DNA from: Tetragonia tetragonoides
Taxonomy: Eukaryota; Streptophyta; Magnoliopsida; Caryophyllales; Aizoaceae
Length of the DNA: 64,000 nucleotides
NCBI GenBank assembly: GCA_038025085.1
Contig: CM076148.1
Span: 15,764,501 to 15,828,500 of the forward strand
Reading direction: 5' to 3'
In this document: one piece after another, positions 22,270-34,567 of the stretch
How the letters are laid out: each line of letters starts with the position of its first letter
Numbering within the stretch: the stretch's first letter is position 1
Program-made: the position numbers and the translations under genes
The notes under the pieces: model-generated
What the model saw: the letters and a program-made list of their open reading frames with translations, nothing else
What the model was told of the DNA's origin: nothing
Databases searched by the model: none

Positions 22270-22387
22270 GGGTGCAACACGAGGACTCTCCAGGAGGTCA
22301 CCCATCCTAGTACTACTCTCGCCCAAGCACGCTTGACTGCGGAGTTCTGATGGGATCTGGTGCACTAGTGCTGGTATGATCGCACCC
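22270..22387 (-). rRNA. 5S rRNA gene, copy 66
   Basis: Full length. A100G, G99A, T53C, G30A and A23G. Extra unit relative to the 19.2-20.0 kb block. Confidence 0.96.
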
Positions 22388-22608
22388 ATCAATCTATTGC
22401 AGAATATTTGTTTTAACCTTGTTCTTACAGCCATTTCTCACTTTTCGTGTGTCTCTTTTATTCGAAAATCAACGGTTTCTACTTAAAACACAACACGTCT
22501 CCAGAAATCTTTTATACTAGTGTTTTCTGATTCTAAACAGCGTTTTAAATAAGGCTATATAAAAATTTAAAAAATAAAATAAAATTTAAAAAAATGAAGA
22601 TTTAAAAA

Positions 22609-22726
22609 GGGTGCGACACGAGGACTTCCCAGGAGGTCACCCATCCTAGTACTACTCTCGCCCAAGCACGCTTCACTGCGAAGTTCTGATGGGATCCGGT
22701 GCATTAGTGCTACTATGATCGCACCC
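22609..22726 (-). rRNA. 5S rRNA gene, copy 67
   Basis: Full length. T112C, T53G, C46T, C15T and C14G. Confidence 0.96.
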
Positions 22727-22950
22727 ATCAATCTATTGCACAATATTTGTTTTAACCTTGTTCTTACAGCCATTTCTCACTTTTCGGGTGTCTCTTTTAT
22801 TTGAAAATCAACGGTTTCTACTTAAAACACAACACGTCTCCCGAAATCTTTTATACTAGTGTTTTCTGATTCTAAACAACATTTTAAATAAGGGTCCATA
22901 AAAATAAAAAAAAATAAAATAAAAATTTAAAAAAATAAAGATTTAAAAAG

Positions 22951-23068
22951 GGATGCAACACGAGGACTTCCCAGGAGGTCACCCATCCTAGTACTACTCT
23001 CGCCCAAGCACGCTTAGCTGCGGAGTTCTGATGGGATCCGGTGCATTAGTGCTGGTATGATCGCACCC
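22951..23068 (-). rRNA. 5S rRNA gene, copy 68
   Basis: Full length. C116T and T52C, as copy 58. Confidence 0.97.
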
Positions 23069-23290
23069 ATCAATCTATTGCACAATATTTGTTTTAACCT
23101 TGTTCTTACAACCATTTCTCACTTTTCGTGTGTTTCTTTTATTCGAAAATCAACGGTTTCTTCTTAAAACACAACACGTCTCCCGAAATCTTTTATACTA
23201 GTGTATTCTAATTTTAAACAGCGTTTTAAATAAGGCTACATAAAAATTAAAAAAATAAAAAAAAATTTTAAAAAATGAAGATTTAAAAGA

Positions 23291-23408
23291 GGGTGCAACA
23301 CGAGGACTTCCCAGGAGGTCACCCATCCTAGTACTACTCTCGCCCAAGCACGCTTAACTGCGGAGTTTTGATGGGATCCGGTACATTAGTGCTGGTATGA
23401 TCGCACCC
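23291..23408 (-). rRNA. 5S rRNA gene, copy 69
   Basis: Full length. G41A and C26T. Confidence 0.97.
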
Positions 23409-23618
23409 ATCAATCAATTGCACAATATTTCTTTTAACCTTGTTCTTACAGCCATTTCTCACTTTTCGTGTGTCTCTTTTATTCGAAAATCAACGGTTTC
23501 TAGTTAAAACACAACACGTCTCCCGAAATCTATTATACTAGTGTTTTCTGATTCTAAACAACGTTTTAAATAAGGGTACATAAAAATAAAAATTTTAAAA
23601 AAATGAAGATTTAAAAAG

Positions 23619-23736
23619 GGATGCAACACGAGGACTTACCAGAAGGTCACCCATCCTAGTACTACTCTCGCCCAAGCACGCTTAACTGCGGAGTTCTGAT
23701 GGGATCCGGTGCATTAGTGCTGATATGATCGCACCC
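23619..23736 (-). rRNA. 5S rRNA gene, copy 70
   Basis: Full length. C116T, G99T, C94T and C14T. The 3' A/T tract has lost about 13 bp (328-bp unit). Confidence 0.96.
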
Positions 23737-23959
23737 ATCAATCTATTGCACAATATTTGTTTTAACCTTGTTCTTACAGCCATTTCTCACTTTTCGTGTG
23801 TCTCTTTTATTCGAAAATCAACGGTTTGTACTTAAAACACAACACGTCTCCCGAAATCTTTTATACTAGTGTTTTCTGATTCTAAACAACGTTTTAAATA
23901 AGGGTACATAAAAATAAAAAAAATAAAATAAAAATTTAAAAAAATGAAGATTTAAAAAG

Positions 23960-24077
23960 GGATGCAACACGAGGACTTCCCAAGAGGTCACCCATCCTAG
24001 TACTACTCTCGCCCAAGCACGCTTAGCTGCGGAGTTCTGATGGGATCCGGTGCATTAGTGCTGGTATGATCGCACCC
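23960..24077 (-). rRNA. 5S rRNA gene, copy 71
   Basis: Full length. C116T, C95T and T52C. Confidence 0.97.
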
Positions 24078-24300
24078 ATCAATCTATTGCACAATATTTG
24101 TTTTAACCTTGTTCTTACAGCCATTTCTCACTTTTCGTGTGTCTCTTTTATTCGAAAATCAACGGTTTCTAGTTAAAACACAACACGTCTCCCGAAATCT
24201 TTTATACTAGTGTTTTCTGATTCTAAACAACGTTTTAAATAAGGGTACATAAAAATAAAAAAAATAAAATAAAAATTTAAAAAAATGAAGATTTAAAAAG

Positions 24301-24418
24301 GGATGCAACACGAGGACTTCCCAAGAGGTCACCCATCCTAGTACTACTCTCGCCCAAGCACGCTTAGCTGCGGAGTTCTGATGGGATCCGGTGCATTAGT
24401 GCTGGTATGATCGCACCC
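24301..24418 (-). rRNA. 5S rRNA gene, copy 72
   Basis: Full length. Same changes as adjacent copy 71, with the same rare CTAGTT mark in both upstream spacers: a single-unit 341-bp duplication. Confidence 0.97.
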
Positions 24419-24639
24419 ATCAATCTATTGCACAATATTTGTTTTAACCTTGTTCTTACAGCCATTTCTCACTTTTCGTGTGTCTCTTTTATTCGAAAAT
24501 CAACGGTTTCTAGTTAAAACACAACACGTCTCCCGAAATCTTTTATACTAGTGTATTCTGATTCTAAACAGCGTTTTAAATAAGGCTACATAAAAATTAA
24601 AAAAATAAAAAAAATTCTAAAAAATGAAGATTTAAAAGA

Positions 24640-24757
24640 GGGTGCAACACGAGGACTTCCCAGGAGGTCACCCATCCTAGTACTACTCTCGCCCAAGCAC
24701 GCTTAACTGCGGAGTTCTGATGGGATCCGGTGCATTAGTGCTGGTATGATCGCACCC
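24640..24757 (-). rRNA. 5S rRNA gene, copy 73
   Basis: Identical to the reference copy. Confidence 0.98.
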
Positions 24758-24978
24758 ATCAATCTATTGCACAATATTTGTTTTAACCTTGTTCTTACAG
24801 CCATTTCTCACTTTTCGTGTGTCTCTTTTATTCGAAAATCAACGGTTTGTACTTAAAACACAACACGTCTCCGAAAATCTTTTATACTAGTGTTTTTTGA
24901 TTCTAAACAGCATTTTAAATAAGGCTACATAAAAATTAAAAAAATAAAATAAAATTTAAAAAATGAAGATTTAAAAAA

Positions 24979-25096
24979 GGGTGCAACACGAGGACTTCCC
25001 AGGAGGTCACCCATCCTAGTACTACTCTCGCCCAAGCACGCTTGACTGCGGAGTTCTGATGGGATCCGGTGCACTAGTGCTGGTATGATCGCACCC
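24979..25096 (-). rRNA. 5S rRNA gene, copy 74
   Basis: Full length. T53C and A23G, as copy 82. Confidence 0.97.
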
Positions 25097-25317
25097 ATCA
25101 ATCTATTGCATAATATTTGTTTTAACCTTGTTCTTACAGCCATTTCTCACTTTTCGTGTGTCTCTTTTTTTCGAAAATCAACGGTTTCTACTTAAAACAC
25201 AACACGTCTCCAGAAATCTTTTATACTAGTGTTTTCTGATTCTAAACAGCGTTTTAAATAAGGCTACATAAAAATTAAAAAAATAAAAAAAATTTAAAAA
25301 AATGAAGATTTAAAAAA

Positions 25318-25435
25318 GGGTGCAACACGAGGACTTCCCAGGAGGTCACCCATCCTAGTACTACTCTCACCCAAGCACGCTTAACTGCAGAGTTCTGATG
25401 GGATCCGGTGCATTATTGCTGGTATGATCGCACCA
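25318..25435 (-). rRNA. 5S rRNA gene, copy 75
   Basis: Full length. C67T, C47T, C20A and G1T; the start base is altered and the adjacent upstream bases are unusual. Confidence 0.95.
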
Positions 25436-25658
25436 ATAAAACTATTGCACAATATTTGATTTAACCTTGTTCTTACAGCCTTTTCTCACTTTTCGGGTGT
25501 CTCTTTTATTCGAAAATCAACGGTTTCTACTTAAAACACAACACGTCTCCTGAAATCTTTTATACTAGTATTTTCTGATTCTAAACAACGTTTTAAATTA
25601 GGGTACATAAAAATAAAAAAAATAAAATAAAAATTTAAAAAAATGAAGATTTAAAAAG

Positions 25659-25776
25659 GGATGCAACACGAGGACTTCCCAGGAGGTCACCCATCCTAGT
25701 ACTACTCTCGCCCAAGCACGCTTAACTGCGGAGTTCTGATGGGATCCGGTGCATTAGTGCTGGTATGATCGCACCC
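25659..25776 (-). rRNA. 5S rRNA gene, copy 76
   Basis: Full length. Only C116T. Confidence 0.97.
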
Positions 25777-25997
25777 ATCAATCTATTGCACAATATTTGT
25801 TTTAACCTTGTTCTTACAGTCATTTCTCACTTTTCGTGTGTCTCTTTTATTCGAAAATCAACGGTTTTTACTTAAAACACAACACGTCTCCCGAAATCTT
25901 TTATACTAGTGTTTTCTGATTCTAAACAGCGTTTTAAATAAAGGTACATAAAAATTAAAAAAATAAAATAAAATTTAAAAAAATGAAGATTTAAAAA

Positions 25998-26115
25998 GGG
26001 TGCGACACGAGGACTTCCCAGGAGGTCACCCATCCTAGTACTACTCTCGCCCAAGCACGCTTCACTGCGGAGTTCTGATGGGATCCGGTGCATTAGTGCT
26101 ACTATGATCGCACCC
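25998..26115 (-). rRNA. 5S rRNA gene, copy 77
   Basis: Full length. T112C, T53G, C15T and C14G. Confidence 0.96.
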
Positions 26116-26337
26116 ATCAATCTATTGCACAATATTTGTTTTAACCTTGTTCTTACAGCCATTTCTCACTTTTCGGGTGTCTCTTTTATTTGAAAATCAG
26201 CGGTTTCTACTTAAAACACAACACGTCTCCCGAAATCTTTTATACTAGTGTTTTCTGATTTTAAACAACGTTTTAAATAAGGTACATAAAAATAAAAAAA
26301 ATAAAATAAAAAATTAAAAAAATGAAGATTTAAAAAG

Positions 26338-26455
26338 GGATGCAACACGAGGACTTTCCAGGAGGTCACCCATCCTAGTACTACTCTCGCCCAAGCACGC
26401 TTAACTGCGGAGTTCTGATGGGATCCGGTGCATTAGTGCTGGTATGATCGCACCC
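26338..26455 (-). rRNA. 5S rRNA gene, copy 78
   Basis: Full length. C116T and G99A. Confidence 0.97.
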
Positions 26456-26675
26456 ATCAATCTATTGCACAATATTTGTTTTAACCTTGTTCTTACAGCC
26501 ATTTCTCACTTTTCGTGTGTTTCTTTTATTCGAAAATCAACGGTTTCTTCTTAAAACACAACACGTCTCCCGAAATCTTTTATACTAGTGTATTCTAATT
26601 TTAAACAGCGTTTTAATTAAGGCTACATAAAAATTAAAAAAATTAAAAAAATTAAAAAAATGAAGATTTAAAAGA

Positions 26676-26793
26676 GGGTGCAACACGAGGACTTCCCAGG
26701 AGGTCACCCATCCTAGTACTACTCTCGCCCAAGCACGCTTAACTGCGGAGTTTTGATGGGATCCGGTGCATTAGTGCTGGTATGATCGCACCC
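26676..26793 (-). rRNA. 5S rRNA gene, copy 79
   Basis: Full length. Single change G41A. Confidence 0.97.
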
Positions 26794-27016
26794 ATCAATC
26801 TATTGCACATTATTTGTTTTAACCTTGTTCTTACAGCCATTTCTCACTTTTCGTGTGTCTCTTTTATTCGAAAATCAACGGTTTGTACTTAAAACACAAC
26901 ACGTCTCCCGAAATCTTTTATACTAGTGTTTTCTGATTCTAAACAACGTTTTAAATAAGGGTACATAAAAATAAAAAAAATAAAATAAAAATTTAAAAAA
27001 ATGAAGATTTAAAAAG

Positions 27017-27134
27017 GGATGCAACACGAGGACTTCCCAAGAGGTCACCCATCCTAGTACTACTCTCGCCCAAGCACGCTTAGCTGCGGAGTTCTGATGG
27101 GATCCGGTGCATTAGTGCTGGTATGATCGCACCC
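27017..27134 (-). rRNA. 5S rRNA gene, copy 80
   Basis: Full length. C116T, C95T and T52C. Confidence 0.97.
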
Positions 27135-27355
27135 ATCAATCTATTGCACAATATTTGTTTTAACCTTGTTCTTACAGCCATTTCTCACTTTTCGTGTGTC
27201 TCTTTTATTCGAAAATCAACGGTTTCTAGTTAAAACACAACACGTCTCCCAAAATCTTTTATACTAGTGTATTCTGATTCTAAACAGCGTTTTAAATAAG
27301 GCTACATAAAAATTAAAAAAATAAAAAAAATTCTAAAAAATGAAGATTTAAAAGA

Positions 27356-27473
27356 GGGTGCAACACGAGGACTTCCCAGGAGGTCACCCATCCTAGTACA
27401 ACTCTCGCCCAAGCACGCTTAACTGCGGAGTTCTGATGGGATCCGGTACATTAGTGCTGGTATGATCGCACCC
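27356..27473 (-). rRNA. 5S rRNA gene, copy 81
   Basis: Full length. A74T and C26T. Confidence 0.97.
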
Positions 27474-27694
27474 ATCAATCTATTGCACAATATTTGTTTT
27501 AACCTTGTTCTTACAGCCATTTCTCACTTTTCGTGTGTCTCTTTTATTCGAAAATCAACGGTTTCTACTTAAAACACAACACGTCTCCCAAAATCTTTTA
27601 TACTAGTGTTTTCTGATTCTAAACAGCATTTTAAATAAGGCTACATAAAAATTAAAAAAATAAAATAAAATTTAAAAAATGAAGATTTAAAAAA

Positions 27695-27812
27695 GGGTGC
27701 AACACGAGGACTTCCCAGGAGGTCACCCATCCTAGTACTACTCTCGCCCAAGCACGCTTGACTGCGGAGTTCTGATGGGATCCGGTGCACTAGTGCTGGT
27801 ATGATCGCACCC
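27695..27812 (-). rRNA. 5S rRNA gene, copy 82
   Basis: Full length. T53C and A23G. Confidence 0.97.
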
Positions 27813-28033
27813 ATCAATCTATTGCATAATATTGGTTTTAACCTTGTTCTTACAGCCATTTCTCACTTTTCGTGTGTCTCTTTTATTCGAAAATCAACGG
27901 TTTCTACTTAAAACACAACACGTCTCCCGAAATCTTTTGTACTAGTGTTTTCTGATTCTAAACAGCGTTTTAAATAAGGCTACATAAAAATTTAAAAAAT
28001 AAAAAAAATTTAAAAAAATGAAGATTTAAAAAA

Positions 28034-28151
28034 GGGTGCAACACGAGGACTTCCCAGGAGGTCACCCATCCTAGTACTACTCTCACCCAAGCACGCTTAA
28101 CTGCGGAGTTCTGATGGGATCCAGTGCATTATTGCTGGTATGATCGCACCG
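28034..28151 (-). rRNA. 5S rRNA gene, copy 83
   Basis: Full length. C67T, C29T, C20A and G1C; the start base is altered. Confidence 0.95.
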
Positions 28152-28373
28152 ATCAAACTATTGCACAATATTTGATTTAACCTTGTTCTTACAGCCATTT
28201 CTCACTTTTCGGGTGTCTCTTTTATTCGAAAATCAACGGTTTCTACTTAAAACACAACACGTCTCCCGAAATCTTTTATACTAGTGTTTTCTGATTCTAA
28301 ACAACGTTTTAAATTAGGGTACATAAAAATAAAAAAAATAAAATAAAAATTTAAAAAAATGAAGATTTAAAAG

Positions 28374-28491
28374 GGATGCAACACGAGGACTTCCCAGGAG
28401 GTCACCCATCCTAGTACTACTCTCGCCCAAGCCCGCTTAACTGCGGAGTTCTGATGGGATCCGGTGCATTAGTGCTGGTATGATCGCACCC
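28374..28491 (-). rRNA. 5S rRNA gene, copy 84
   Basis: Full length. C116T and T59G. Confidence 0.97.
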
Positions 28492-28712
28492 ATCAATCTA
28501 TTGCACAATATTTGTTTTAACCTTGTTCTTACAGCCATTTCTCACTTTTCGTGTGTTTCTTTTATTCGAAAACCAATGGTTTCTTCTTAAAACACAACAC
28601 GTCTCCCGAAATCTTTTATACTAGTGTATTCTAATTTTAAACAGCGTTTTAAATAAGGCTACATAAAAATTAAAAAAATTAAAAAAATTTTAAAAAATGA
28701 AGATTTAAAAAA

Positions 28713-28830
28713 GGGTGCAACACGAGGACTTCCCAGGAGGTCACCCATCCTAGTACTACTCTCACCCAAGCACGTTTAACTGCGGAGTTCTGATGGGATC
28801 CGGTGCATTATTGCTGGTATGATCGTACCG
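28713..28830 (-). rRNA. 5S rRNA gene, copy 85
   Basis: Full length. C67T, G56A, C20A, G5A and G1C; two helix I changes. Confidence 0.95.
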
Positions 28831-29051
28831 ATCAAACTATTGCACAATATTTGATTTAACCTTGTTCTTACAGCCATTTCTCACTTTTCGGGTGTCTCTT
28901 TTATTCGAAAATCAACGGTTTCAACTTAAAACACAACACGTCTCCCGAAATCTTTTATACTAGTGTTTTTTGATTCTAAACAGCGTTTTAAATAAGGCTA
29001 CATAAAAATTAAAAAAATAAAAAAAAATTTAAAAAATGAAGATTTAAAAAA

Positions 29052-29169
29052 GGGTGCAACACGAGGACTTCCCAGGAGGTCACCCATCCTAGTACTACTC
29101 TCGCCCAAGCACGCGTAACTGCGGAGTTCTGATGGGACCCGGTGCATTAGTGCTGGTATGATCGCACCC
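29052..29169 (-). rRNA. 5S rRNA gene, copy 86
   Basis: Full length. A55C (box A) and A32G. Confidence 0.97.
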
Positions 29170-29381
29170 ATCAAACTATTGCACAATATTTGTTTTAACC
29201 TTGTTCTTACAGTCATTTCTCACTTTTCGTGTGTCTCTTTTATTCGAAAATCAACGGTTTCTACTTAAAACACAACACGTCTCCCGAAATCTTTTATACT
29301 AGTGTTTTCTGATTCTAAACAGCGTTTTAAATAAGGCTACATAAAAATGAAAAAACATTTAAAAAAATGAAGTATAAAAAG

Positions 29382-29499
29382 GGGTGCAACACGAGGACTT
29401 CCCAGGAGGTCACCCATCCTAGTACTACTCTCGCCTAAGCACGCTTAATTGCGGAGTTCTGATGGGATCCGGTGCATTAGTGCTGGTATGATCGTACCC
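29382..29499 (-). rRNA. 5S rRNA gene, copy 87
   Basis: Full length with extra 3' C. G64A, G51A and G5A; 330-bp unit with the CATTT-type 3' tract but a normal GC promoter. Confidence 0.96.
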
Positions 29500-29720
29500 A
29501 TCAATCTATTGCACAATATTTGTTTTAACCTTGTTCTTACAGCCATTTCTCACTTTTCGTGTGTCTCTTTTATTCGAAAATCAACGGTTTCTACTTAAAA
29601 CACAACACGTCTCCCAAAATCTTTTATACTAGTGTTTTCTGATTCTAAACAGCATTTTAAATAAGGCTACATAAAAATTAAAAAAATAAAAGAAAATTTA
29701 AAAAATGAAGATTTAAAAAA

Positions 29721-29838
29721 GGGTGCAACACGAGGACTTCCCAGGAGGTCACCCATCCTAGTACTACTCTCGCCCAAGCACGCTTGACTGCGGAGTTCGG
29801 TTGGGATCCGGTGCATTAGTGCTGGTATGATCGCACCC
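29721..29838 (-). rRNA. 5S rRNA gene, copy 88
   Basis: Full length. T53C, A40C and T38A. GG at -13/-12. Confidence 0.96.
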
Positions 29839-30060
29839 ATCAATCTTTTCCACAATATTTGTTTTAACCTTGTTCTTACAGCCATTTCTAACTTTTCGTG
29901 TGTCTCTTTTATTCGAAAATCAACGGTTTTTACTTAAAACACAACACGTCTCCTGAAATCTTTTATACTAGTTTTTTCTGATTCTAAACAGCGTTTTAAA
30001 TAAGGGTAAATAAAAATTAAAAAAATAAAATAAAATTTAAAAAAATAAAGATTTAAAAAA

Positions 30061-30178
30061 GGGTGCAACACGAGGACTTCCGAGGAGGTCACCCATCCTA
30101 GTACTACTCTCGCCCAAGCACGCTTAACTGCGGAGTTCTGATGGGATCCGGTGCATTAGTGCTGGTATGATCGCACCC
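30061..30178 (-). rRNA. 5S rRNA gene, copy 89
   Basis: Full length. Single change G97C. Confidence 0.97.
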
Positions 30179-30390
30179 GTCAATCTATTGCACAATATTT
30201 GTTTTAACCTTGTTCTTACAGCCATTTCTCACTTTTCGTGTGTCTCTTTTATTCGAAAATCAACGGTTTCTACTTAAAACACAACACGTCTCCCGAAATC
30301 TTTTATACTAGTGTTTTCTGATTCTAAACAGCGTTTTAAATAAGGCTACATAAAAATAAAAAAACATTTAAAAAAATGAAGTATAAAAAG

Positions 30391-30508
30391 GGGTGCAACA
30401 CGAGGACTTCCCAGGAGGTCACCCATCCTAGTACTACTCTCGCCCAAGCACGCTTAACTGCGGAGTTCTGATGGGATCCGGTGCATTAGTGCTGGTATGA
30501 TTGCACCC
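30391..30508 (-). rRNA. 5S rRNA gene, copy 90
   Basis: Full length with extra 3' C. Single change G7A (CpG). Short 330-bp unit. Confidence 0.97.
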
Positions 30509-30722
30509 GTCAATCTATTGCACAATATTTGTTTTAACCTTGTTCTTACAGCCATTTCTCACTTTTCGTGTGTCTCTTTTATTCGAAAATCAACGGTTTG
30601 TACTTAAAACACAACACGTCTCCCGAAATGTTTTATACTAGTGTTTTCTGATTCTAAACAGTGTTTTAAATAAGGCTACATAAAAATAAAAAAAAACATT
30701 TTAAAAAATGAAGTATAAAAAG

Positions 30723-30840
30723 GGGTGCAACACGAGGACTTCCCAGGAGGTCACCCATCCTAGTACTACTCTCGCCCAAGCACGCTTGACTGCGGAGTTC
30801 TGTTGGGATCCGGTGCATTAGTGCTGGTATGATCGCACCC
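30723..30840 (-). rRNA. 5S rRNA gene, copy 91
   Basis: Full length with extra 3' C. T53C and T38A, as copies 110 and 125; GG at -13/-12. Confidence 0.97.
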
Positions 30841-31062
30841 ATCAATCTTTTCCACAATATTTGTTTTAACCTTGTTCTTACAGCCATTTCTCACATTTCG
30901 TGTGTCTCTTTTATTCGAAAATCAACTGTTTTTACTTAAAACACAACACGTCTCCTGAAATCTTTTATACTAGTTTTTTCTGATTTTAAACAGCGTTTTA
31001 AATAAGGGTAAATAAAAATTAAAAAAATAAAATAAAATTTAAAAAAATAAAGATTTAAAAAA

Positions 31063-31180
31063 GGGTGCAACACGAGGACTTCCCAGGAGGTCACCCATCC
31101 TAGTACTACTCTTGCCCAAGCACGCTTAACTGCGGAGTTCTGATGGGATCCGGTGCATTAGTGCTGATATGATCGCACCC
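31063..31180 (-). rRNA. 5S rRNA gene, copy 92
   Basis: Full length. G68A and C14T. Confidence 0.97.
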
Positions 31181-31392
31181 ATCAATCTATTGCACAATAT
31201 TTGTTTTAACCTTGCTCTTACAGCCATTTCTCCCTTTTCGTGTGTCTCTTTTATTCGAAAATCAACGGTTTCTACTTAAAACACAACACGTCTCCCGAAA
31301 TCTTTTATACTAGTGTTTTCTGATTCTAAACAGCGTTTTAAATAAGGCTACATAAAAATAAAAAAACATTTAAAAAAATGAAGTATAAAAAG

Positions 31393-31510
31393 GGGTGCAA
31401 CACGAGGACTTCCCAGGAGGTCACCCATCCTAGTACTACTCTCGCCTAAGCACGCTTAATTGCAGAGTTCTGATGGGATCCGGTGCATTAGTGCTGGTAT
31501 GATCGTACCC
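31393..31510 (-). rRNA. 5S rRNA gene, copy 93
   Basis: Full length with extra 3' C. G64A, G51A, C47T and G5A; GG at -13/-12. Confidence 0.96.
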
Positions 31511-31734
31511 ATCAATCTTTTCCACAATATTTGTTTTAACCTTGTTCTTACAGCCATTTCTCACTTTTCGTGTGTCTCTTTTATTTGAAAATCAACGGTT
31601 TCTACTGAAAACACAACACGTCTCCCGAAATCTTTTATACTAGTGTTTTCTGATTCTAAACAACGTTTTAAATAAGGGTACATAAAAATAAAAAAAATAA
31701 AATAAAAAATTAAAAAAAATGAAGATTTAAAAAG

Positions 31735-31852
31735 GGGTGCAACACGAGGACTTCCCAGGAGGTCACCCATCCTAGTACTACTCTCGCCCAAGCACACTTA
31801 ACTGCGGAGTTCTGATGGGATCCGGTGCATTAGTGCTGGTATGATCGCACCC
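31735..31852 (-). rRNA. 5S rRNA gene, copy 94
   Basis: Full length with extra 3' C. Single change C57T at the box A CpG. Confidence 0.97.
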
Positions 31853-32074
31853 ATCAATCTATTGCACAATATTTGTTTTAACCTTGTTCTTACAGCCATT
31901 TCTCACTTTTCGTGTGTCTCTTTTATTCGAAAATCAACGGTTTCTACTTAAAACACAACACGTCTCCCGAAATCTTTTATACTAGTGTTTTCTGATTCTA
32001 AACAGTGCTTTAAATAAGGGTACATAAAAATTAAAAAAATAAAATAAAATTTAAAAAAATGAAGATTTAAAAAA

Positions 32075-32192
32075 GGGTGCAACACGAGGACTTCCCAGGA
32101 GGTCACCCATTCTAGTACTACTCTCGCCCAAGCACGCTTAACTGCGGAGTTCTAATGGGATCCGGTGCATTAGTGCTGGTATGATCGCACCC
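32075..32192 (-). rRNA. 5S rRNA gene, copy 95
   Basis: Full length. G82A and C39T. Confidence 0.97.
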
Positions 32193-32404
32193 ATCAATCT
32201 ATTGCACAATATTTATTTTAACCTTGTTCTTACAACCATTTCTCACTTTTCGTGTTTCTCTTTTATTCGAAAATCAACGGTTTGTACTTAAAACACAACA
32301 CGTCTCCCGAAATCTTTTATACTAGTGTTTTCTGATTCTAAATAGCGTTTTAAATAAGGCTACATAAAAATAAAAAAACATTTAAAAAAATGAAGTATAT
32401 AAAG

Positions 32405-32522
32405 GGGTGCAACACGAGGTCTTCCCAGGAGGTCACCCATCCTAGTACTACTCTCCCCTAAGCACGCTTAACTGCGGAGTTCTGATGGGATCCGGTGCAT
32501 TAGTGCTGGTATGATCGTACCC
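32405..32522 (-). rRNA. 5S rRNA gene, copy 96
   Basis: Full length with extra 3' C. T103A, C67G, G64A and G5A; GG at -13/-12. Confidence 0.96.
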
Positions 32523-32744
32523 ATCAATCTTTTCCATAATATTTGTTTTAACCTTGTTCTTACAGCCATTTCTCACTTTTCGTGTGTCTTTTTTATTTAA
32601 AAATCAACGGTTTCTACTTAAAACACAACACGTCTCCCGAAATCTTTTATACTAGTGTTTTCTGATTCTAAACAGCGTTTTAAATAAGGGTAAATAAAAA
32701 TTAAAAAAATAAAATGAAATTTAAAAAAATGAAGATTTAAAAAA

Positions 32745-32862
32745 GGGTGCAACACGAGGACTTCCGAGGAGGTCACTCATCCTAGTACTACTCTCGCCCA
32801 AGCACGCTTAACTGCGGAGTTCTGATGGGATCCGGTGCATTAGTGCTGGTATGATCGTACCC
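32745..32862 (-). rRNA. 5S rRNA gene, copy 97
   Basis: Full length. G97C, G86A and G5A. Confidence 0.97.
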
Positions 32863-33084
32863 ATCAATCTTTTCCACAATATTTGTTTTAACCTGGTTCT
32901 TACAGCCATTTCTCACTTTTCGTGTGTCTCTTTTATTTAAAAATCAACGGTTTCTACTTAAAACACAACACGTCTCCCAAAATCTTTTATACTAGTGTTT
33001 TCTGATTCTAAACAGCGTTTTAAATAAGGGTAAATAAAAATTAAAAAAATAAAATAAAATTTAAAAAAATGAAGATTTAAAAAA

Positions 33085-33202
33085 GGGTGCAACACGAGGA
33101 CTTCCGAGGAGGTCACTCATCCTAGTACTACTCTCGCCCAAGCACGCTTAACTGCGGAGTTCTGATGGGATCCGGTGCATTAGTGCTGGTATGATCGTAC
33201 CC
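33085..33202 (-). rRNA. 5S rRNA gene, copy 98
   Basis: Full length. G97C, G86A and G5A, the same as adjacent copy 97 (340-bp single-unit duplication). Confidence 0.97.
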
Positions 33203-33425
33203 ATCAATCTTTTCCACAATATTTCTTTTAACCTTGTTCTTACAGCCATTTCTCAATTTTCGTGTGTCTCTTTTATTCGAAAATCAACGGTTTCTACTTA
33301 AAACACAACACGTCTCCCGAAATCTTTTATACTAGTTTTTTCTGATTCTAAACAACGTTTTAAATAAGGGTACATAAAAATAAAAAAAATAAAATAAAAA
33401 TTTAAAAAAATGAAGATTTAAAAAG

Positions 33426-33543
33426 GGGTGCAACACGAGGACTTCCCAGGAGGTCATCCATCCTAGTACTACTCTCGCCCAAGCACGCTTAACTGCGGAG
33501 TTCTGATGGGATCCGGTGCATTAGTGCTGGTATGATCGCACCC
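33426..33543 (-). rRNA. 5S rRNA gene, copy 99
   Basis: Full length with extra 3' C. G87A; same haplotype as copy 132, 11113 bp away. Confidence 0.97.
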
Positions 33544-33764
33544 ATCAATCTATTGCACAATATTTGTTTTAACCTTGTTCTTACAGCCATTTCTCACTTT
33601 TCGTGTGTCTCTTTTATTCGAAAATCAACGGTTTCTACTTAAAACACAACACGTCTCCCGAAATCTTTTATACTAGTGTTTTCTAATTCTAAACAGCGTT
33701 TTAAATAAGGCTACATAAAAATTAAAAAAATAAAAAAAATTTAAAAAAATGAAGATTTAAAAAA

Positions 33765-33882
33765 GGGTGCAACACGAGGACTTCCCAAGAGGTCACCCAT
33801 CCTAGTACTACTCTCGCCCAAGCACGCGTAACTGCGGAGTTCTGATGGGATCCGGTGCATTAGTGCTAGTATGATCGCACCC
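33765..33882 (-). rRNA. 5S rRNA gene, copy 100
   Basis: Full length. C95T, A55C and C15T. Confidence 0.97.
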
Positions 33883-34106
33883 ATCAAACTATTGCACAAT
33901 ATTTGTTTTAACCTTGTTCTTACAGTCATTTCTCACTTTTCGTGTGTCTCTTTTATTCGAAAATTAACGGTTTGTACTTAAAACACAACACGTCTCCCGA
34001 AATCTTTTATACTAGTGTTTTCTGATTCTAAACAACGTTTTAAAGAAGGGTACATAAAAATAAAAAAAATAAAATAAAAAATTAAAAAATATGAAGATTT
34101 AAAAAG

Positions 34107-34224
34107 GGGTGCAACACGAGGACTTCCCAGGAGGTCACCCATCCTAGTACTACTCTCGCCCAAGCACACTTAACTGCGGAGTTCTGATGGGATCCGGTGC
34201 ATTAATGCTGGAATGATCGCACCC
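34107..34224 (-). rRNA. 5S rRNA gene, copy 101
   Basis: Full length with extra 3' C. C57T, C20T and A13T; partner copy 107 at 2035 bp. Confidence 0.97.
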
Positions 34225-34449
34225 ATCAATCTATTGCACAATATTTTTTTTAACCTTGTTCTTACAGCCATTTCTCACTTTTCGTGTGTCTCTTTTATTC
34301 GAAAATCAACGGTTTCTACTTAAAACACAACACGTCTCCCGAAATCTTTTATACTAGTGTTTTCTGATTCGAAACAACGTTTTAAATAAGGGTACATAAA
34401 AATAAAATAAAAATAAAATAAAAATTTAAAAAAATGAAGATTTAAAAAG

Positions 34450-34567
34450 GGGTGCAACACGAGGACTTCCCAGGAGGTCACCCATTCTAGTACTACTCTC
34501 GCCCAAGCACGCTTAACTGCGGAGTTCTGATGGGCTCCGGTGCATTAGTGCTGGTATGATCGCACCC
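34450..34567 (-). rRNA. 5S rRNA gene, copy 102
   Basis: Full length with extra 3' C. G82A and T33G. Confidence 0.97.

Larger units (their letters stand above)
19207..23408. repeat. three-unit block duplicated at about 3401 bp
   Basis: Copies 57-59 resemble 67-69 by position and spacer marks such as GTTTCTTTTATTCG; copy 66 appears as an extra unit. Copy 77 and its neighbours near 26 kb look like a third relative. Confidence 0.7.
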